A DNA stretch of 42,064 nt. It comes from Phycisphaerae bacterium. Lineage in GTDB: Bacteria; Planctomycetota; Phycisphaerae; JAAYCJ01. A program made the translations under genes and the position numbers. The first letter of the stretch is position 1. Each line of letters starts with the position of its first letter. Below are positions 8,451-16,858 of the stretch, in pieces. The stretch is taken from positions 1 through 42,064 of the forward strand of contig JAAYCJ010000179.1 of NCBI GenBank assembly GCA_012729815.1. The letters run 5' to 3'. The notes under the pieces were generated by a model. The model was not told the origin of the DNA. It made no database searches and saw only the letters and a list, made by a program, of their open reading frames with translations.

Positions 8451-9377
8451 ATGACCGTATCGACCATCCGCAAGCGGACGTTGGGCAAAACAGGGTTGGA
8501 TGTAACCATTCTGGGGTTCGGGGCCGCGGAGCTGGGCCACGAACAGATCGGGCGGGACGAGTGCGCGCGCGTTCTGGAGGGCGTGCTCGATATGGGGATC
8601 AACGTGATCGATACCGCGCACTGCTACGAGGACTCAGAGAGCAAGATCGGCTTGGCGCTGGGCCACCGGCGCGACGAGTTTGTCTTGGTCTCGAAGTGCG
8701 GCCACAGCCGCGGCAAGCTCGAGTCGCCGAGCTGGACGCCTCAGGCCATCCGCGAGAGCGTCGAAATGTCGCTCGATCGCCTCAACACGGACCACCTCGA
8801 CGTGCTGCTCCTGCACTCGTGTTCGGTCAAGGATCTGGGCAACGACGACCTGATCGGCGCGCTGGTCCGGGCCAAGGAGGCGGGCAAGACCCGCTTTGTC
8901 GGCTACAGCGGCGACGCCGAACCGGCTGAGCTCGCCGTGACGATGGACGTTTTCGATTGCCTGGAGACCTCGGTCAACATCGTCGATCAGCAGGTTCTGG
9001 ACCGCTACCTGCCGGCGGCGCGGGAGGCGAACCTGGGCGTGCTGGCCAAGCGGACCATCGCCAACGCGGCCTGGAAAGGGGTCGCCGGGCGAGATTCGTT
9101 CTACAGCGACTACGTGCGGCCCTACGTCGAGCGGCTGGAAACCATGAGTTTTACGCCGGAGTCGCTGGGTTTCGAGGGGTCATGGGTGGAGCTGGCGTTG
9201 CGATTCAGCGTCTACCAGGACGGCGTGCATTGTGCGATTGTGGGCGGGACGAACCTTGAACATATCCGGGAGAATACTAGAATTATCGAGAAGGGCCCGT
9301 TGCCCGAGGACGCTGAGCGGCGGCTGCGGGACCTCTGGAGACAACACGACGACGGTTCCTGGGTTGGACAGGTCTGA
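8451..9377 (+). CDS. Aldo/keto reductase
   Basis: 308 residues from ATG 8451, with AAAGGGGGA about 6 bases upstream. It is an NADPH-dependent (beta/alpha)8-barrel oxidoreductase. The catalytic tetrad is visible: Asp and Tyr in IDTAHCYEDSE, Lys in LVSKCGH, His in VLLLHS. The N-terminus (RKRTLGKTGLDVTILGFGAAELG) and the late VGGTNLEHIREN segment, which contacts the cofactor, fit the YajO/general stress 69-like branch. It sits between the UPF0182 gene and smsC, all on one strand with gaps of 24-32 bases. The physiological substrate cannot be inferred. Confidence 0.93.
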   Translation: MTVSTIRKRTLGKTGLDVTILGFGAAELGHEQIGRDECARVLEGVLDMGINVIDTAHCYEDSESKIGLALGHRRDEFVLVSKCGHSRGKLESPSWTPQAIRESVEMSLDRLNTDHLDVLLLHSCSVKDLGNDDLIGALVRAKEAGKTRFVGYSGDAEPAELAVTMDVFDCLETSVNIVDQQVLDRYLPAAREANLGVLAKRTIANAAWKGVAGRDSFYSDYVRPYVERLETMSFTPESLGFEGSWVELALRFSVYQDGVHCAIVGGTNLEHIRENTRIIEKGPLPEDAERRLRDLWRQHDDGSWVGQV

Positions 9378-9409
9378 TCCGGGACCGTCCGACCATACAG
9401 GAACACGCT

Positions 9410-10153
9410 ATGGGCATGCTGGAAATCAGGAACTTGAGCCTGTCGTTGAACGGGCACGAGATCCTATCGGAACTGAATCTGGACCTATGGGAAGGGTATG
9501 TCCACGCGGTGGTCGGGCCGAACGGGGCGGGCAAGTCGACGCTCGCGTTCACGATCATGGGCCTGGAGGGCTATCGCGGGTTTTCGGGCGAGATTGTCTT
9601 TGACGGGCGATCGCTGCACGAGCTTTCGATCGACGAGCGGGCCCGGCTTGGCATCACGCTGGGCTGGCAGGAGCCGGCGCGGTACGAGGGGCTGACGGTC
9701 GGCAAGTTCGTCCAGGTCGGATCGAAGGAGCACAATCCCGAAGTCACCGCTGAGTTGCTCGCGAAGGTCGGTCTGCCTCCCGGACGCTACATGCAGCGGG
9801 CGGTGGACAAGACGCTCAGCGGCGGCGAGCGGAAGAAGGTGGAGCTGGCGTCGCTGGTGGCGATGAAGCCGCGGCTGGTCATGCTCGACGAGCCGGACAG
9901 CGGTATCGACATCGAGAGTCTGCGGCGGATTCGCGAGGCGATCGGGCTGCTCAAGGAACAGGGCGCGACGGTGCTGCTGATCACGCACAGTCTGGAAGTC
10001 CTCAGTTGGGCCGAGCACGCGTTCCTCCTGTGCTGCGGCCGGGTCGTGGACAAGGGGAACGTCGACAAGATCGCCGGGTATTTCCGCGACAAGTGCGTCC
10101 CCTGCGACCACCGCAACCGCCCCGAACTTAATGGAGCCCTCGCCAATGGATAA
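9410..10153 (+). CDS. smsC: SufC-like ATPase of a minimal two-gene Fe-S assembly system (SmsC)
   Basis: 247 residues (ATG 9410; ATG 9416 is possible). ABC ATPase with Walker A GPNGAGKST, signature LSGGERKK, Walker B LVMLDEPDSGID and an ITH switch histidine. The DEPDSGID form and overall length are SufC-like. The C-terminus ends in a short extension, RDKCVPCDH, with a CxxC that E. coli SufC does not have. The next gene is the only SufB/D-type scaffold nearby and overlaps it by 8 bases. This two-gene layout matches the SUF-like minimal system (SMS) described for anaerobic bacteria and archaea, in which SmsC powers cluster assembly on SmsB. Metal binding by the CxxC is speculation. Confidence 0.9.
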   Translation: MGMLEIRNLSLSLNGHEILSELNLDLWEGYVHAVVGPNGAGKSTLAFTIMGLEGYRGFSGEIVFDGRSLHELSIDERARLGITLGWQEPARYEGLTVGKFVQVGSKEHNPEVTAELLAKVGLPPGRYMQRAVDKTLSGGERKKVELASLVAMKPRLVMLDEPDSGIDIESLRRIREAIGLLKEQGATVLLITHSLEVLSWAEHAFLLCCGRVVDKGNVDKIAGYFRDKCVPCDHRNRPELNGALANG

Positions 10154-11066
10154 CGCCGAACTGATCGGCCTGGCCAAGATACACGCCGCGGTCAAGGATC
10201 CGGACGTCGCCCACCTGGTCATCGGCCTCAACAAAGTCATCACCAGCAACACTGTGCCCGGCCTGGAGGTGGAGGTCGTTGAGAAGAGCGACGAGGTCCG
10301 CATCGGCGTTTACCTGAAGCCGGAGGTCCGGGTGGCCAAGCCGGTTCACATGTGCTTCGGCCTGGTGCAGGAGGCGGGCATCCAGAAGATCAACCTCGAC
10401 CTGAACATCGAGCGGGACTCAGCGGTCGATATCATCGCCCATTGCGTGTTTCCCAACGCGACCGACGTGCAGCACCTGATGGACGCGCAGATCAACATCG
10501 CGGCCAACGCCCGGTACACCTATTTCGAACGCCACATCCACTCGCCCGCGGGCGGGATCACCGTGGTGCCCAAGGCGGTCGTCGAACTGGGGTCCGGCGC
10601 GCGGTTCAAGACGGACTTCGAGCTGATCCAGGGACGCGTGGGCGTGATCGACATCGACTACACCACGACCTGCCGCGACCACAGTGTGATGGAGATGGTG
10701 GCCAAGGTCAGCGGGCGGGGCGACGACGTGATCAAGATCCGCGAGACCGGCCATCTGATCGGCGAGTACGCCCGCGGCGCGCTGCTGTCCCGGGTTGCGG
10801 TCCGCGACCGGGCGCGGGCCGACGTGTACAACCGCCTGACCGCCTCGGCGGCCCATGCCCGCGGCCACGTCGACTGCAAGGAGATCATCCTCGACGACGG
10901 CGTGGCCTCGGCCACTCCGATCGTGGAAGTCAACCACCCCAAGGCCCACGTGACCCACGAGGCGGCGCTGGGCAGCGTCGACACCAAACAGCTTGAGACC
11001 CTCATGTCACGCGGCCTGAGCGAGGACGAGGCGTCGGACCTGATCGTCGCCGGCCTGCTGACCTGA
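10146..11066 (+). CDS. smsB: SufB/SufD-like Fe-S scaffold of the minimal system (SmsB)
   Basis: 306 residues. ATG 10146 is preferred because GGAG (10133-10136) lies 9 bases upstream; an in-frame ATG at 10131 would place that site inside the gene. It is a right-handed beta-helix SufBD core protein with the characteristic ending VEVNHPKAHVTHEAALGSVDTKQLETLMSRGLSEDEA, close to the SufB ending xxAxxTHEAAIGxI. It is much shorter than E. coli SufB (about 495), as expected for SmsB. Nearby Cys residues (TTTCRDHS, GHVDCKE) are candidate cluster ligands. It overlaps smsC. No sufS, sufE, sufU or sufD is in the window, so the sulfur donor must be encoded elsewhere or be free sulfide. Confidence 0.88.
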   Translation: MDNAELIGLAKIHAAVKDPDVAHLVIGLNKVITSNTVPGLEVEVVEKSDEVRIGVYLKPEVRVAKPVHMCFGLVQEAGIQKINLDLNIERDSAVDIIAHCVFPNATDVQHLMDAQINIAANARYTYFERHIHSPAGGITVVPKAVVELGSGARFKTDFELIQGRVGVIDIDYTTTCRDHSVMEMVAKVSGRGDDVIKIRETGHLIGEYARGALLSRVAVRDRARADVYNRLTASAAHARGHVDCKEIILDDGVASATPIVEVNHPKAHVTHEAALGSVDTKQLETLMSRGLSEDEASDLIVAGLLT

Positions 11067-11087
11067 GCCGCGCGGAGCGAACCGCCG

Positions 11088-11576
11088 TCACTCGTCGCGC
11101 CGCTCGTGCGGATCGTGGTCGGCCAGGCCGAGTTTGGTCTCGACGAACCCGATCACCGCCAGGATCACCACCGCCAGCACGGTCACGCCGACCGCCAGCA
11201 CCCACTGCTCGAGGCCGACCGTGATGCCGAGTCCGGAGACCAGCAGGATCGAGGCGGCCGTGGTCAGCCCCTCGATGAACCGGCGCTCGCGGTGGAAGAT
11301 GATCGTTCCCGCGCCGAGGAAGCTGATGCCGGTGACGATGGCCTGCACGATCCGGATCGGGTCGGCCCCGATGATGTCGCCGGACGCATACTCGTGAAAC
11401 TGATTGACCAGGGCCGGGCCCAGGGCGACCAGCAGCGCGGCGGTCGCCGCCACGAACATGTGAGTGCGGACGCCGGCCGCCTTGCCCGCCCATTCGCGTT
11501 CGATTCCCACGACGCCGCCGAGTCCGGCGGCGGCGGCAACCCGTAGCAGGATCAGCAGTTGCTCTTCGGTTGACAT
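11088..11576 (-). CDS. MgtC/SapB family membrane protein
   Basis: 162 residues. ATG 11576 has a strong GGGGGAGG site upstream. The MgtC signature is intact: GVVGIEREWAGKAAGVRTHM, followed by hydrophobic helices (about residues 42-58, 75-95, 105-125 and 128-147). The ending (HDPHERRDE) is short and acidic, lacking the long ACT-like C-terminal domain of Salmonella MgtC. Members sit in the inner membrane and are tied to Mg2+ limitation and ATP-synthase control in some pathogens, but short environmental versions are uncharacterised. It converges with smsB (21 bases apart) and lies downstream of the LigD-like genes. Confidence 0.9.
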   Translation of the reverse strand: MSTEEQLLILLRVAAAAGLGGVVGIEREWAGKAAGVRTHMFVAATAALLVALGPALVNQFHEYASGDIIGADPIRIVQAIVTGISFLGAGTIIFHRERRFIEGLTTAASILLVSGLGITVGLEQWVLAVGVTVLAVVILAVIGFVETKLGLADHDPHERRDE

Positions 11577-11675
11577 GGCAGTAGCCTCCCCCCGTGTGCT
11601 TGTCGTCGTTGCGAAGCGCGTCCCAATCGATCGTTACATCCCGCCATTCCTCGGCGCTCATCTCAGCCGGTTGAT

Positions 11676-12563
11676 TCAAGGGCCGTCGCCTGTCGGCAGC
11701 GACTCGGCGTGGTTGTCGATGTCCTTCCACGGATCGCCCTGGCGGCCAAGGCGCTGGAGGACATTACTGATGTTGTACCCGTCCGGGCGAAGGTCGCTGC
11801 GGTCCACCTCCGACCACTCCAGCGGCACAGCCACTGGCGCTCCGGGCCTGGCCCGCACCGAATACGGGGCCACCGCGGTCTGGCCATAGGCGTTGCGGTT
11901 GGTGTCGATAAACACCCGATCGCCCCGTTTGGCGATCCGCTGTTCGGTCGTGAATTTCTTCTCGTCCTGCGTCGCCAGCACGCCGGCCACCTGCTGGGCG
12001 AACGCCCGCACCTGGTCGAACGTCTTGCCGCGTTTGATCGGACAGACCACATGCATGCCCTTCGACCCGGTGGCCATGGCGTAGGCCTTCAGGCCCGCCG
12101 CCTCCAGGATCTCACGCAGCCGCTTGGCCCCGGCGCGCACGTCGTCGAATCCGCCGTTTGGCGGGTCCAGATCGAAGATCAACCGGTCGGGCTTTTCGAT
12201 CTTGTCCCGGCGGGACAGCCAGATGTGAATGGCGATGCAGGCCTGATTGGCCAGGTAGGCCAGGTCGGCCGTCTTGCCGATCACCACGTGGTTGACCGTG
12301 CCGTTTTCCTTATCGACCCGCTGGGTGGCGATCCAGCCGGGAAAGTACCTCGGCGCGTTCTTGTTGAAGAAGCTCTTGCCCTCGATGCCGTCGGGAAAGC
12401 GATGCATGACGATGGGCCGGTTCGCGACATGCGGCAGCATCATCTCGGCGATCCTGCGGTAGTATTCGATAAGGTCCTTCTTGGCGTAGCCGGCCCCTGG
12501 AAAAAAGACCTTGTCCTCCTTCGAGGTCTTGATCGTCTGTCCGTCGACTTCGATGCGGCCCAT
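11676..12563 (-). CDS. LigD polymerase (LigPol) domain, stand-alone archaeo-eukaryotic primase-type enzyme
   Basis: 295 residues from ATG 12563. The whole protein is the polymerase/primase module of bacterial NHEJ LigD: the DKVFFPG start, HRFPDGI, IFDLDPP (the two catalytic Asp residues), SKGMHVV and the late metal-ligand segment FIDTNRN. No ligase or phosphoesterase domain is fused. The family extends DNA or RNA ends, with a preference for ribonucleotides, during end joining. A separate LigD phosphoesterase gene lies 63 bases upstream on the same strand, giving a split LigD. No Ku or ATP-dependent ligase gene is in the window. Confidence 0.93.
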   Translation of the reverse strand: MGRIEVDGQTIKTSKEDKVFFPGAGYAKKDLIEYYRRIAEMMLPHVANRPIVMHRFPDGIEGKSFFNKNAPRYFPGWIATQRVDKENGTVNHVVIGKTADLAYLANQACIAIHIWLSRRDKIEKPDRLIFDLDPPNGGFDDVRAGAKRLREILEAAGLKAYAMATGSKGMHVVCPIKRGKTFDQVRAFAQQVAGVLATQDEKKFTTEQRIAKRGDRVFIDTNRNAYGQTAVAPYSVRARPGAPVAVPLEWSEVDRSDLRPDGYNISNVLQRLGRQGDPWKDIDNHAESLPTGDGP

Positions 12564-12626
12564 GACTCCCCGCTTCCTTGGGTTGCTCTCTGGTGTGGTC
12601 GCTGAGGCGGTCGATCGGCTTGGCCG

Positions 12627-13244
12627 TTACTGACCCTTCTTGCCGCCCTCCTGCTCGGCGACTTGTTCAATCGTGCGGCCGCTCAGGACTGATGCGGGTT
12701 CGGTGCTCACCGGATTGCGCCGGGCGTCGGCGTGGTCGTCCTTCTTTTTGATCAACAGCCACTGGGGCTTATCGCCCTGCCTGCGTTTGGTCCTGACCAG
12801 CACGTAACAGCCCCTGAGCTTTTGGCCCTCCAGCCACACCTCGACCTGCCCGCCTTCACAGGCATCTTCCATCGGTATCTCGTTGCCCTCGTCGTCCTTG
12901 CGGAGGTTGCGGTACGGCCCGATGTCCCAGACCAGCACCGTGCCGCCGCCGTACTGCCCTTCCGGGATCACCCCCTCAAAGTCCGCGTAGTCCAGCGGGT
13001 GGTCCTCGGTCGGCACGGCCAGGCGCTTTTCCGACGGGTCGGTCGACGGCCCTTTCGGCACCGCCCACGACTTGAGCACGCCGTCGACCTCCAGGCGGAA
13101 ATCGTAGTGCAAGCGGCTGGCGTCGTGCTTCTGGACCACGAATACCGGCGGTTGGCCTTCTTTGGCCTCGCCGCCCTCCGGCTCGGCGGTCCGGGCGAAG
13201 TCGCGTTTTTCACGGTACTCCTTGAGGGGGTCTTTTTCCGGCAT
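12627..13244 (-). CDS. LigD 3'-phosphoesterase domain, stand-alone
   Basis: 205 residues from ATG 13244, with GGAGCGGAAG upstream. The phosphoesterase module of LigD is complete: FVVQKHDASRLHYDFRLE, carrying metal-binding His and Asp residues; WAVPKGPS; and DYADFEGVIPEGQYGGGTV. The enzyme removes 3'-terminal ribonucleotides and phosphates to leave a 3'-OH before ligation. The roughly 45-residue C-terminal tail after LLIKKKDDHA is low in complexity. It lies between the aldo/keto reductase (18 bases) and the polymerase gene (63 bases), probably in one transcript. Confidence 0.94.
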   Translation of the reverse strand: MPEKDPLKEYREKRDFARTAEPEGGEAKEGQPPVFVVQKHDASRLHYDFRLEVDGVLKSWAVPKGPSTDPSEKRLAVPTEDHPLDYADFEGVIPEGQYGGGTVLVWDIGPYRNLRKDDEGNEIPMEDACEGGQVEVWLEGQKLRGCYVLVRTKRRQGDKPQWLLIKKKDDHADARRNPVSTEPASVLSGRTIEQVAEQEGGKKGQ

Positions 13245-13262
13245 CTTCCGCTCCAGTTCACG

Positions 13263-14252
13263 TTACCAGTGAAACGCCGCCGGTCCGAAATCGGCTTCGT
13301 AGAACGGCGAAACCACCGCGCCCGGCTCGACCAGCCGATCCACCGTTTCGGCGTCCTCATCGGTGATATCGACATCCAGGGCCTTGAGGTTGTCCTCCAA
13401 CTGCTCAGCGGTGCGCGGCCCGATGATCGGACTGGTCACCGCTTCACGACTCATGCACCAGGCCAGGGCGAACTGCGACATGCTGCATCCTTTGGCCTGA
13501 ACCAGTTGGGCCAGTTCGTCAATCACCTCGAATGCCGCCTCGCTAACGCGGGCTGACTCCATGTCTTCATAGCGCGAGCCTTTCGGCGCTTCGTCGCGGC
13601 TGTACTTGCCGGTCAGCAGGCCGCCGGCGAGCGGACTCCAGGGGATGATCCCGATCCCGTAGGTATCGGCCATCGGGATCAATTCCCGTTCGATCCGCCG
13701 GTCCAGGATGTGATACGGCGGCTGCTCGCAGACGAAGCGGCTCAAGCCGTAGCGGTCGGAAACCCACAACGACTCGACCAGTTGCCACGCTGCGAACGTG
13801 CTGGTGCCAAGATAGCGGACCTTGCCCTGGCGCACCAGATCGTCGAGGGCCCGCAGCGTTTCGTCGATCGGGACCACCGACTGCGGCCGATGGATCTGGT
13901 AGAGGTCGATCCAATCGGTCCGCAGCCGCCGCAGGCTCGCCTCGCACTGCTCGATGATGTGCCGGCGGCTATTGCCCGACTGGTTCGGACCCGAGCCCAT
14001 CGTTCCGTGGACCTTGGTGGCCAGCACGATGCGGTCGCGCCGGCCGTTGCGCTGGAGCGCCTCGCCCACCACCTCTTCGCTGCGCCCCTTGGCGTAGACG
14101 TTGGCGGTGTCGAGGAAGTTTATCCCCGCCTCGATCGCCCGGTCGATGATCCGCCGGCTGTCCTCCGGGCCGGTCTTCCAGCCGAAGTTCATGCACCCCA
14201 GGCACAGCGGACTGACCTGCACTCCCGTTCGGCCCAACAGGCGATATTCCAT
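13263..14252 (-). CDS. Aldo/keto reductase
   Basis: 329 residues from ATG 14252, with AAAGGAA about 9 bases upstream. The tetrad is Asp and Tyr in FLDTANVYAKGRSE, Lys in VLATKVHG and His in YQIHRP. The first residues MEYRLLGRTGVQVSPLCLGCMNFG and the SPIIGPRTAEQLEDN cofactor segment place it in the potassium-channel beta-subunit-like/YajO branch of NADPH-dependent AKRs. It differs clearly from the other AKR at 8451, so this is not a local duplication. It lies upstream of the split LigD genes; no functional link is evident. Confidence 0.94.
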   Translation of the reverse strand: MEYRLLGRTGVQVSPLCLGCMNFGWKTGPEDSRRIIDRAIEAGINFLDTANVYAKGRSEEVVGEALQRNGRRDRIVLATKVHGTMGSGPNQSGNSRRHIIEQCEASLRRLRTDWIDLYQIHRPQSVVPIDETLRALDDLVRQGKVRYLGTSTFAAWQLVESLWVSDRYGLSRFVCEQPPYHILDRRIERELIPMADTYGIGIIPWSPLAGGLLTGKYSRDEAPKGSRYEDMESARVSEAAFEVIDELAQLVQAKGCSMSQFALAWCMSREAVTSPIIGPRTAEQLEDNLKALDVDITDEDAETVDRLVEPGAVVSPFYEADFGPAAFHW

Positions 14253-14354
14253 CGGTTTATTCCTTTGCTTTCAACGATCCAGCGACGGAATGGCATCGAT
14301 TGCGGCTTTGGCCCGATCCGCGTCCGTGCAGTTGAACCATGTCGTCACAATCCG

Positions 14355-14906
14355 TCAATGGAACGGCAGATAGGCGTAGCCGTCCATCTGACGGCTGATG
14401 TTGACCGTCGCGGCCGACGCGGCCACCGTCACTTCCGGCGACACCTGCTCGATCGTGTATCCATGACGGGCCAAGGCCTGCCGGCAGACGTAGACCTCCG
14501 CTCCCGCTTGCCTCAGCCGCCGGATCAATTCGAGATTGGGATTCGGTCCATCCGCGGCGTAGCGGGCGTAGGCGTCGTCGGTCAGGGCCGCCCGCACCGC
14601 CTCGCCGTGCAGCACCACCGTGACGCGAATCCGCTCGGGCGGAACGCCGGCGGCGGCGTAGAGATTGTAGAGCATTGCTGCGCGGTCCAGCCCGTCGGCC
14701 GGTCTGCCGGCGTTCCGGTCCGCCGTGATATCCAGGACCACCTTCGCCCCGCTTTGCGGCATCGCCGCCGTTCCGGCCGGATCGACGACTCGGCCGTGGT
14801 CCTTGATCAGGGGATGCTGGTGGTCCGGCTGGGACATCCTGGCCGGAATGCCGTTGAGGCCCAAGCCGATCATTCCCCCCAGCAGGAAGGTCATCACCAT
14901 TCGCAC
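14355..14906 (-). CDS. DsrE-like small protein with N-terminal signal or membrane anchor
   Basis: 183 residues from GTG 14906, with GGGGGA 6 bases upstream. Residues about 4-22 (MTFLLGGMIGLGLNGIPA) form a hydrophobic segment, so the protein is probably exported or anchored. The rest resembles DsrE/DsrF-family alpha/beta proteins: KVVLDITAD; an LYNLYAAAGVPPERIRVTVV stretch followed by LHGEAV; PNPNLELIRRLRQAGAEVYVCRQ, where the Cys occupies the usual late DsrE position; and a final VAASAA segment. Characterised relatives transfer or bind sulfur, and many extracytoplasmic homologues have no known role. No dsr or tus genes are nearby. Confidence 0.7.
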   Translation of the reverse strand: MRMVMTFLLGGMIGLGLNGIPARMSQPDHQHPLIKDHGRVVDPAGTAAMPQSGAKVVLDITADRNAGRPADGLDRAAMLYNLYAAAGVPPERIRVTVVLHGEAVRAALTDDAYARYAADGPNPNLELIRRLRQAGAEVYVCRQALARHGYTIEQVSPEVTVAASAATVNISRQMDGYAYLPFH

Positions 14907-14957
14907 GGCCGTTCCCCCTCGATCCTGCGTCGCCTGTGCCGGCGCCGTCTCAATCGG

Positions 14958-15161
14958 TCATGCCTGCAGCGCGCCCTGCGGCTCGTACCGGCGAAGCAAC
15001 CGGACGCACCGCCCCGCACCCGTGCACTCGAACCACAGAAACGTGCCCTCTTGCTGCTGGATCCGGAACGTGACCCCCATCGGCGAACCGCACTCCGGAC
15101 ACCGGTCCTCCTGAAATCCTGACTGGTATCCCTCCAGCACGTTCGTTTTCATTCGTATCAT
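14958..15161 (-). CDS. Small zinc-ribbon-like protein of unknown function
   Basis: 67 residues. ATG 15161 is supported by GGAGG at 15171-15175, 9 bases upstream. The sequence holds one CPECG knuckle and a second pair in FECTGAGRC, together a plausible four-Cys zinc site; there are no membrane segments. An Arg-rich stretch (RCVRLLRRYEP) follows the second pair and could contact nucleic acid or protein. The next gene upstream, also small, ends 61 bases away. No family was recognised; the ribosome-binding site and the paired cysteines are the main support for it being real. Confidence 0.65.
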   Translation of the reverse strand: MIRMKTNVLEGYQSGFQEDRCPECGSPMGVTFRIQQQEGTFLWFECTGAGRCVRLLRRYEPQGALQA

Positions 15162-15222
15162 TTAACTTTGCCTCCGCAGCCCAACGCCGTTGCGACCGCT
15201 GTCCGCGGCCGCCGATCCACGA

Positions 15223-15612
15223 TCAACTCAGGCCGTCCCCGATCACGGTCAGTTCCGAGATCGCCTGTCCGGCGGCGGCGGCGCGGGAAGAGGCTGACCG
15301 CCGGATCGTTTCCTCCCGCATCACCATCGACGGCTCGTGTTCCGCCATCACCTCCCGCAGCGTCTCCTTGAGGATTTCCGCCAGTTCAGCCGGCGAGTCC
15401 CACGACGGCGCCGCACCGATAACCACCTTCTTGATGAGCCTCGCGCCCGCCGCGGCCAGCGCCCGCTGGCGATCCAGTTTGGCTGCGCTTCCTCCGAGGC
15501 GCCGAAGCCACCTCTCGAACTCCCGGAGGGTTACCGGATCGGTATCGAGGGCGTACGAGAGTACATTGGACAACCGGTCGATGCTCCGTTGGACGCCATC
15601 GCTTTCCATCAT
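15223..15612 (-). CDS. Hypothetical protein, helical, 129 residues
   Basis: The frame is open up to 15777, but ATG 15612 is preferred: a perfect AGGAGGT lies 5 bases upstream (15618-15624), and the extra upstream codons look non-coding. The product begins MMESDGVQRSIDRL, is rich in Ala, Arg, Leu and Glu, has no Cys, and is predicted by eye to be mostly helical, with an amphipathic stretch LAEILKETLREVMAEHEP near residue 80. No domain was recognised. The gene follows the response-regulator gene on the same strand, 277 bases further on. That gap shows no convincing gene. Confidence 0.55.
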   Translation of the reverse strand: MMESDGVQRSIDRLSNVLSYALDTDPVTLREFERWLRRLGGSAAKLDRQRALAAAGARLIKKVVIGAAPSWDSPAELAEILKETLREVMAEHEPSMVMREETIRRSASSRAAAAGQAISELTVIGDGLS

Positions 15613-15889
15613 GTCGCACCTCCTGTGTTCCATGACTATCCGCCTCATCTCCCCCTTCGTGAAAATCGGCTGGGCGAATCCCCCCACCCGCCCAGCCTCC
15701 GGCCCTTTGCCTCTGGTTGTTCCGGCCGTCATCGACGGCGATGAGCCCAGTCTACCGCTCCCGTCCCATTCCAACAATCGGGCCGGTCCCCCTTTTCCCC
15801 TTCAGCACATCCGCCGACCCAGGCATCGGGGAAGCCCCCAGGCCGCGCGCACCGCCTCCGTCCCGGATAAACCCCTTGTGGGAATACGC

Positions 15890-16618
15890 TTACGGGCGTC
15901 CGGCGCCGCCCTGCCAAGGTCCGCTGCCGTTCACTGAGCTCGCCGCGTCGGTATGCACCCATTGAATGGCGTATTGCAGGAGCCGGTTGGCGTCCTCGAG
16001 CTTGAGCTTCTCCTTGATGTGGGCGCGGTGCGTCTCCACCGTCTTGACGCTCAGGTGGAGCTTGTCGGCGATCTGGCTGGTTCCCAGTCCCTGACCGATC
16101 AGGTGGAACACCTCCAGCTCACGGTCGGTCAACTGGTCCATCGGGTAGTTTTCCATCATCATCTGGCCGTGGATCAGTCCCGCCAGCAGCTTCTTGCCCA
16201 CGTTGTCGCTGATGTAGTACTCGCCGCGAAGCACCTTGCGGACCGCGGTCATCACGGTCTCCATCGCCTCTTCTTTCATCACGTAGCCCTTGGCCCCGGC
16301 CCGCAGGGCGCGCTCGGCCAGTACAAACTCGTCGTGCATGGAGACCACCAGCACCGGCACATCCGGGACGCGCGAACGGATGTCCTTGATCAACTCGAGC
16401 CCTTCCACGCCGCACTGGAGGCTGATGTCCACGATCGCCAGGTCCGGCCGCTCAGCGGCAATCCCCCGGATCGCGGCGATCGGTTCGTCGGCTTCGCCAC
16501 AGACCTCCAGATCGCCTTCGAGTTCCAGCAACTGGCGCAACCCCTGGCGCACCAGCGGATGATCGTCCACAATAAACAGCCTGGACTTCTTGGCCCCCGT
16601 CGAATGATCCTGATTCAT
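15890..16618 (-). CDS. NarL/FixJ-type response regulator (REC + LuxR HTH)
   Basis: 242 residues from ATG 16618, preceded by a G-rich site. The receiver domain (about 12-130) has the acidic pair in FIVDDHP, the phospho-acceptor Asp in LAIVDIS, the Thr/Ser position in VVSMHDE and the conserved Lys in GYVMKEE. The LuxR-type HTH (about 158-222) reads LTDRELEVFHLIGQGLGTSQIADKL and then SVKTVETHRAHIKEKL. A histidine-rich or Gly-rich effector domain is absent. No sensor kinase is adjacent, so it is an orphan here. An extended -10 element (16787-16795) lies about 170 bases upstream. Targets are unknown. Confidence 0.95.
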   Translation of the reverse strand: MNQDHSTGAKKSRLFIVDDHPLVRQGLRQLLELEGDLEVCGEADEPIAAIRGIAAERPDLAIVDISLQCGVEGLELIKDIRSRVPDVPVLVVSMHDEFVLAERALRAGAKGYVMKEEAMETVMTAVRKVLRGEYYISDNVGKKLLAGLIHGQMMMENYPMDQLTDRELEVFHLIGQGLGTSQIADKLHLSVKTVETHRAHIKEKLKLEDANRLLQYAIQWVHTDAASSVNGSGPWQGGAGRP

Positions 16619-16786
16619 GGCAACCCCCACTTCGTCCATCAAAGCGCAGCCGATCCATGACGCCCGGTTCGCCGGCCCTCCCGTCACAGCCGGTCAACGC
16701 CTCCACCGTCCCGTTGATCAACCCGATACGGCCGTCAATCGCAACAAGAACCGTTCCCTTCTATCCACCCCTGCGGACAATTCGTT

Positions 16787-16795
16787 ATTATACCA
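16787..16795 (-). promoter_or_regulatory. Extended -10 promoter element upstream of the response regulator
   Basis: On the minus strand the sequence reads TGGTATAAT, a perfect TATAAT with the TGn extension that can replace a -35 box; the -35 position (CTTTTC) is poor. It would give a leader of about 160 bases before ATG 16618. Confidence 0.45.
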
Positions 16796-16858
16796 CATGT
16801 CGGCTGGATGAAAAGCCTTTTCTACCGGCGTCACATCCGCGTGCGCCCCACACGCTTT

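Noticed and set aside
8451-14252. The two aldo/keto reductases as a tandem or dispersed duplication
   Set aside because: They belong to different branches and share little beyond catalytic motifs.
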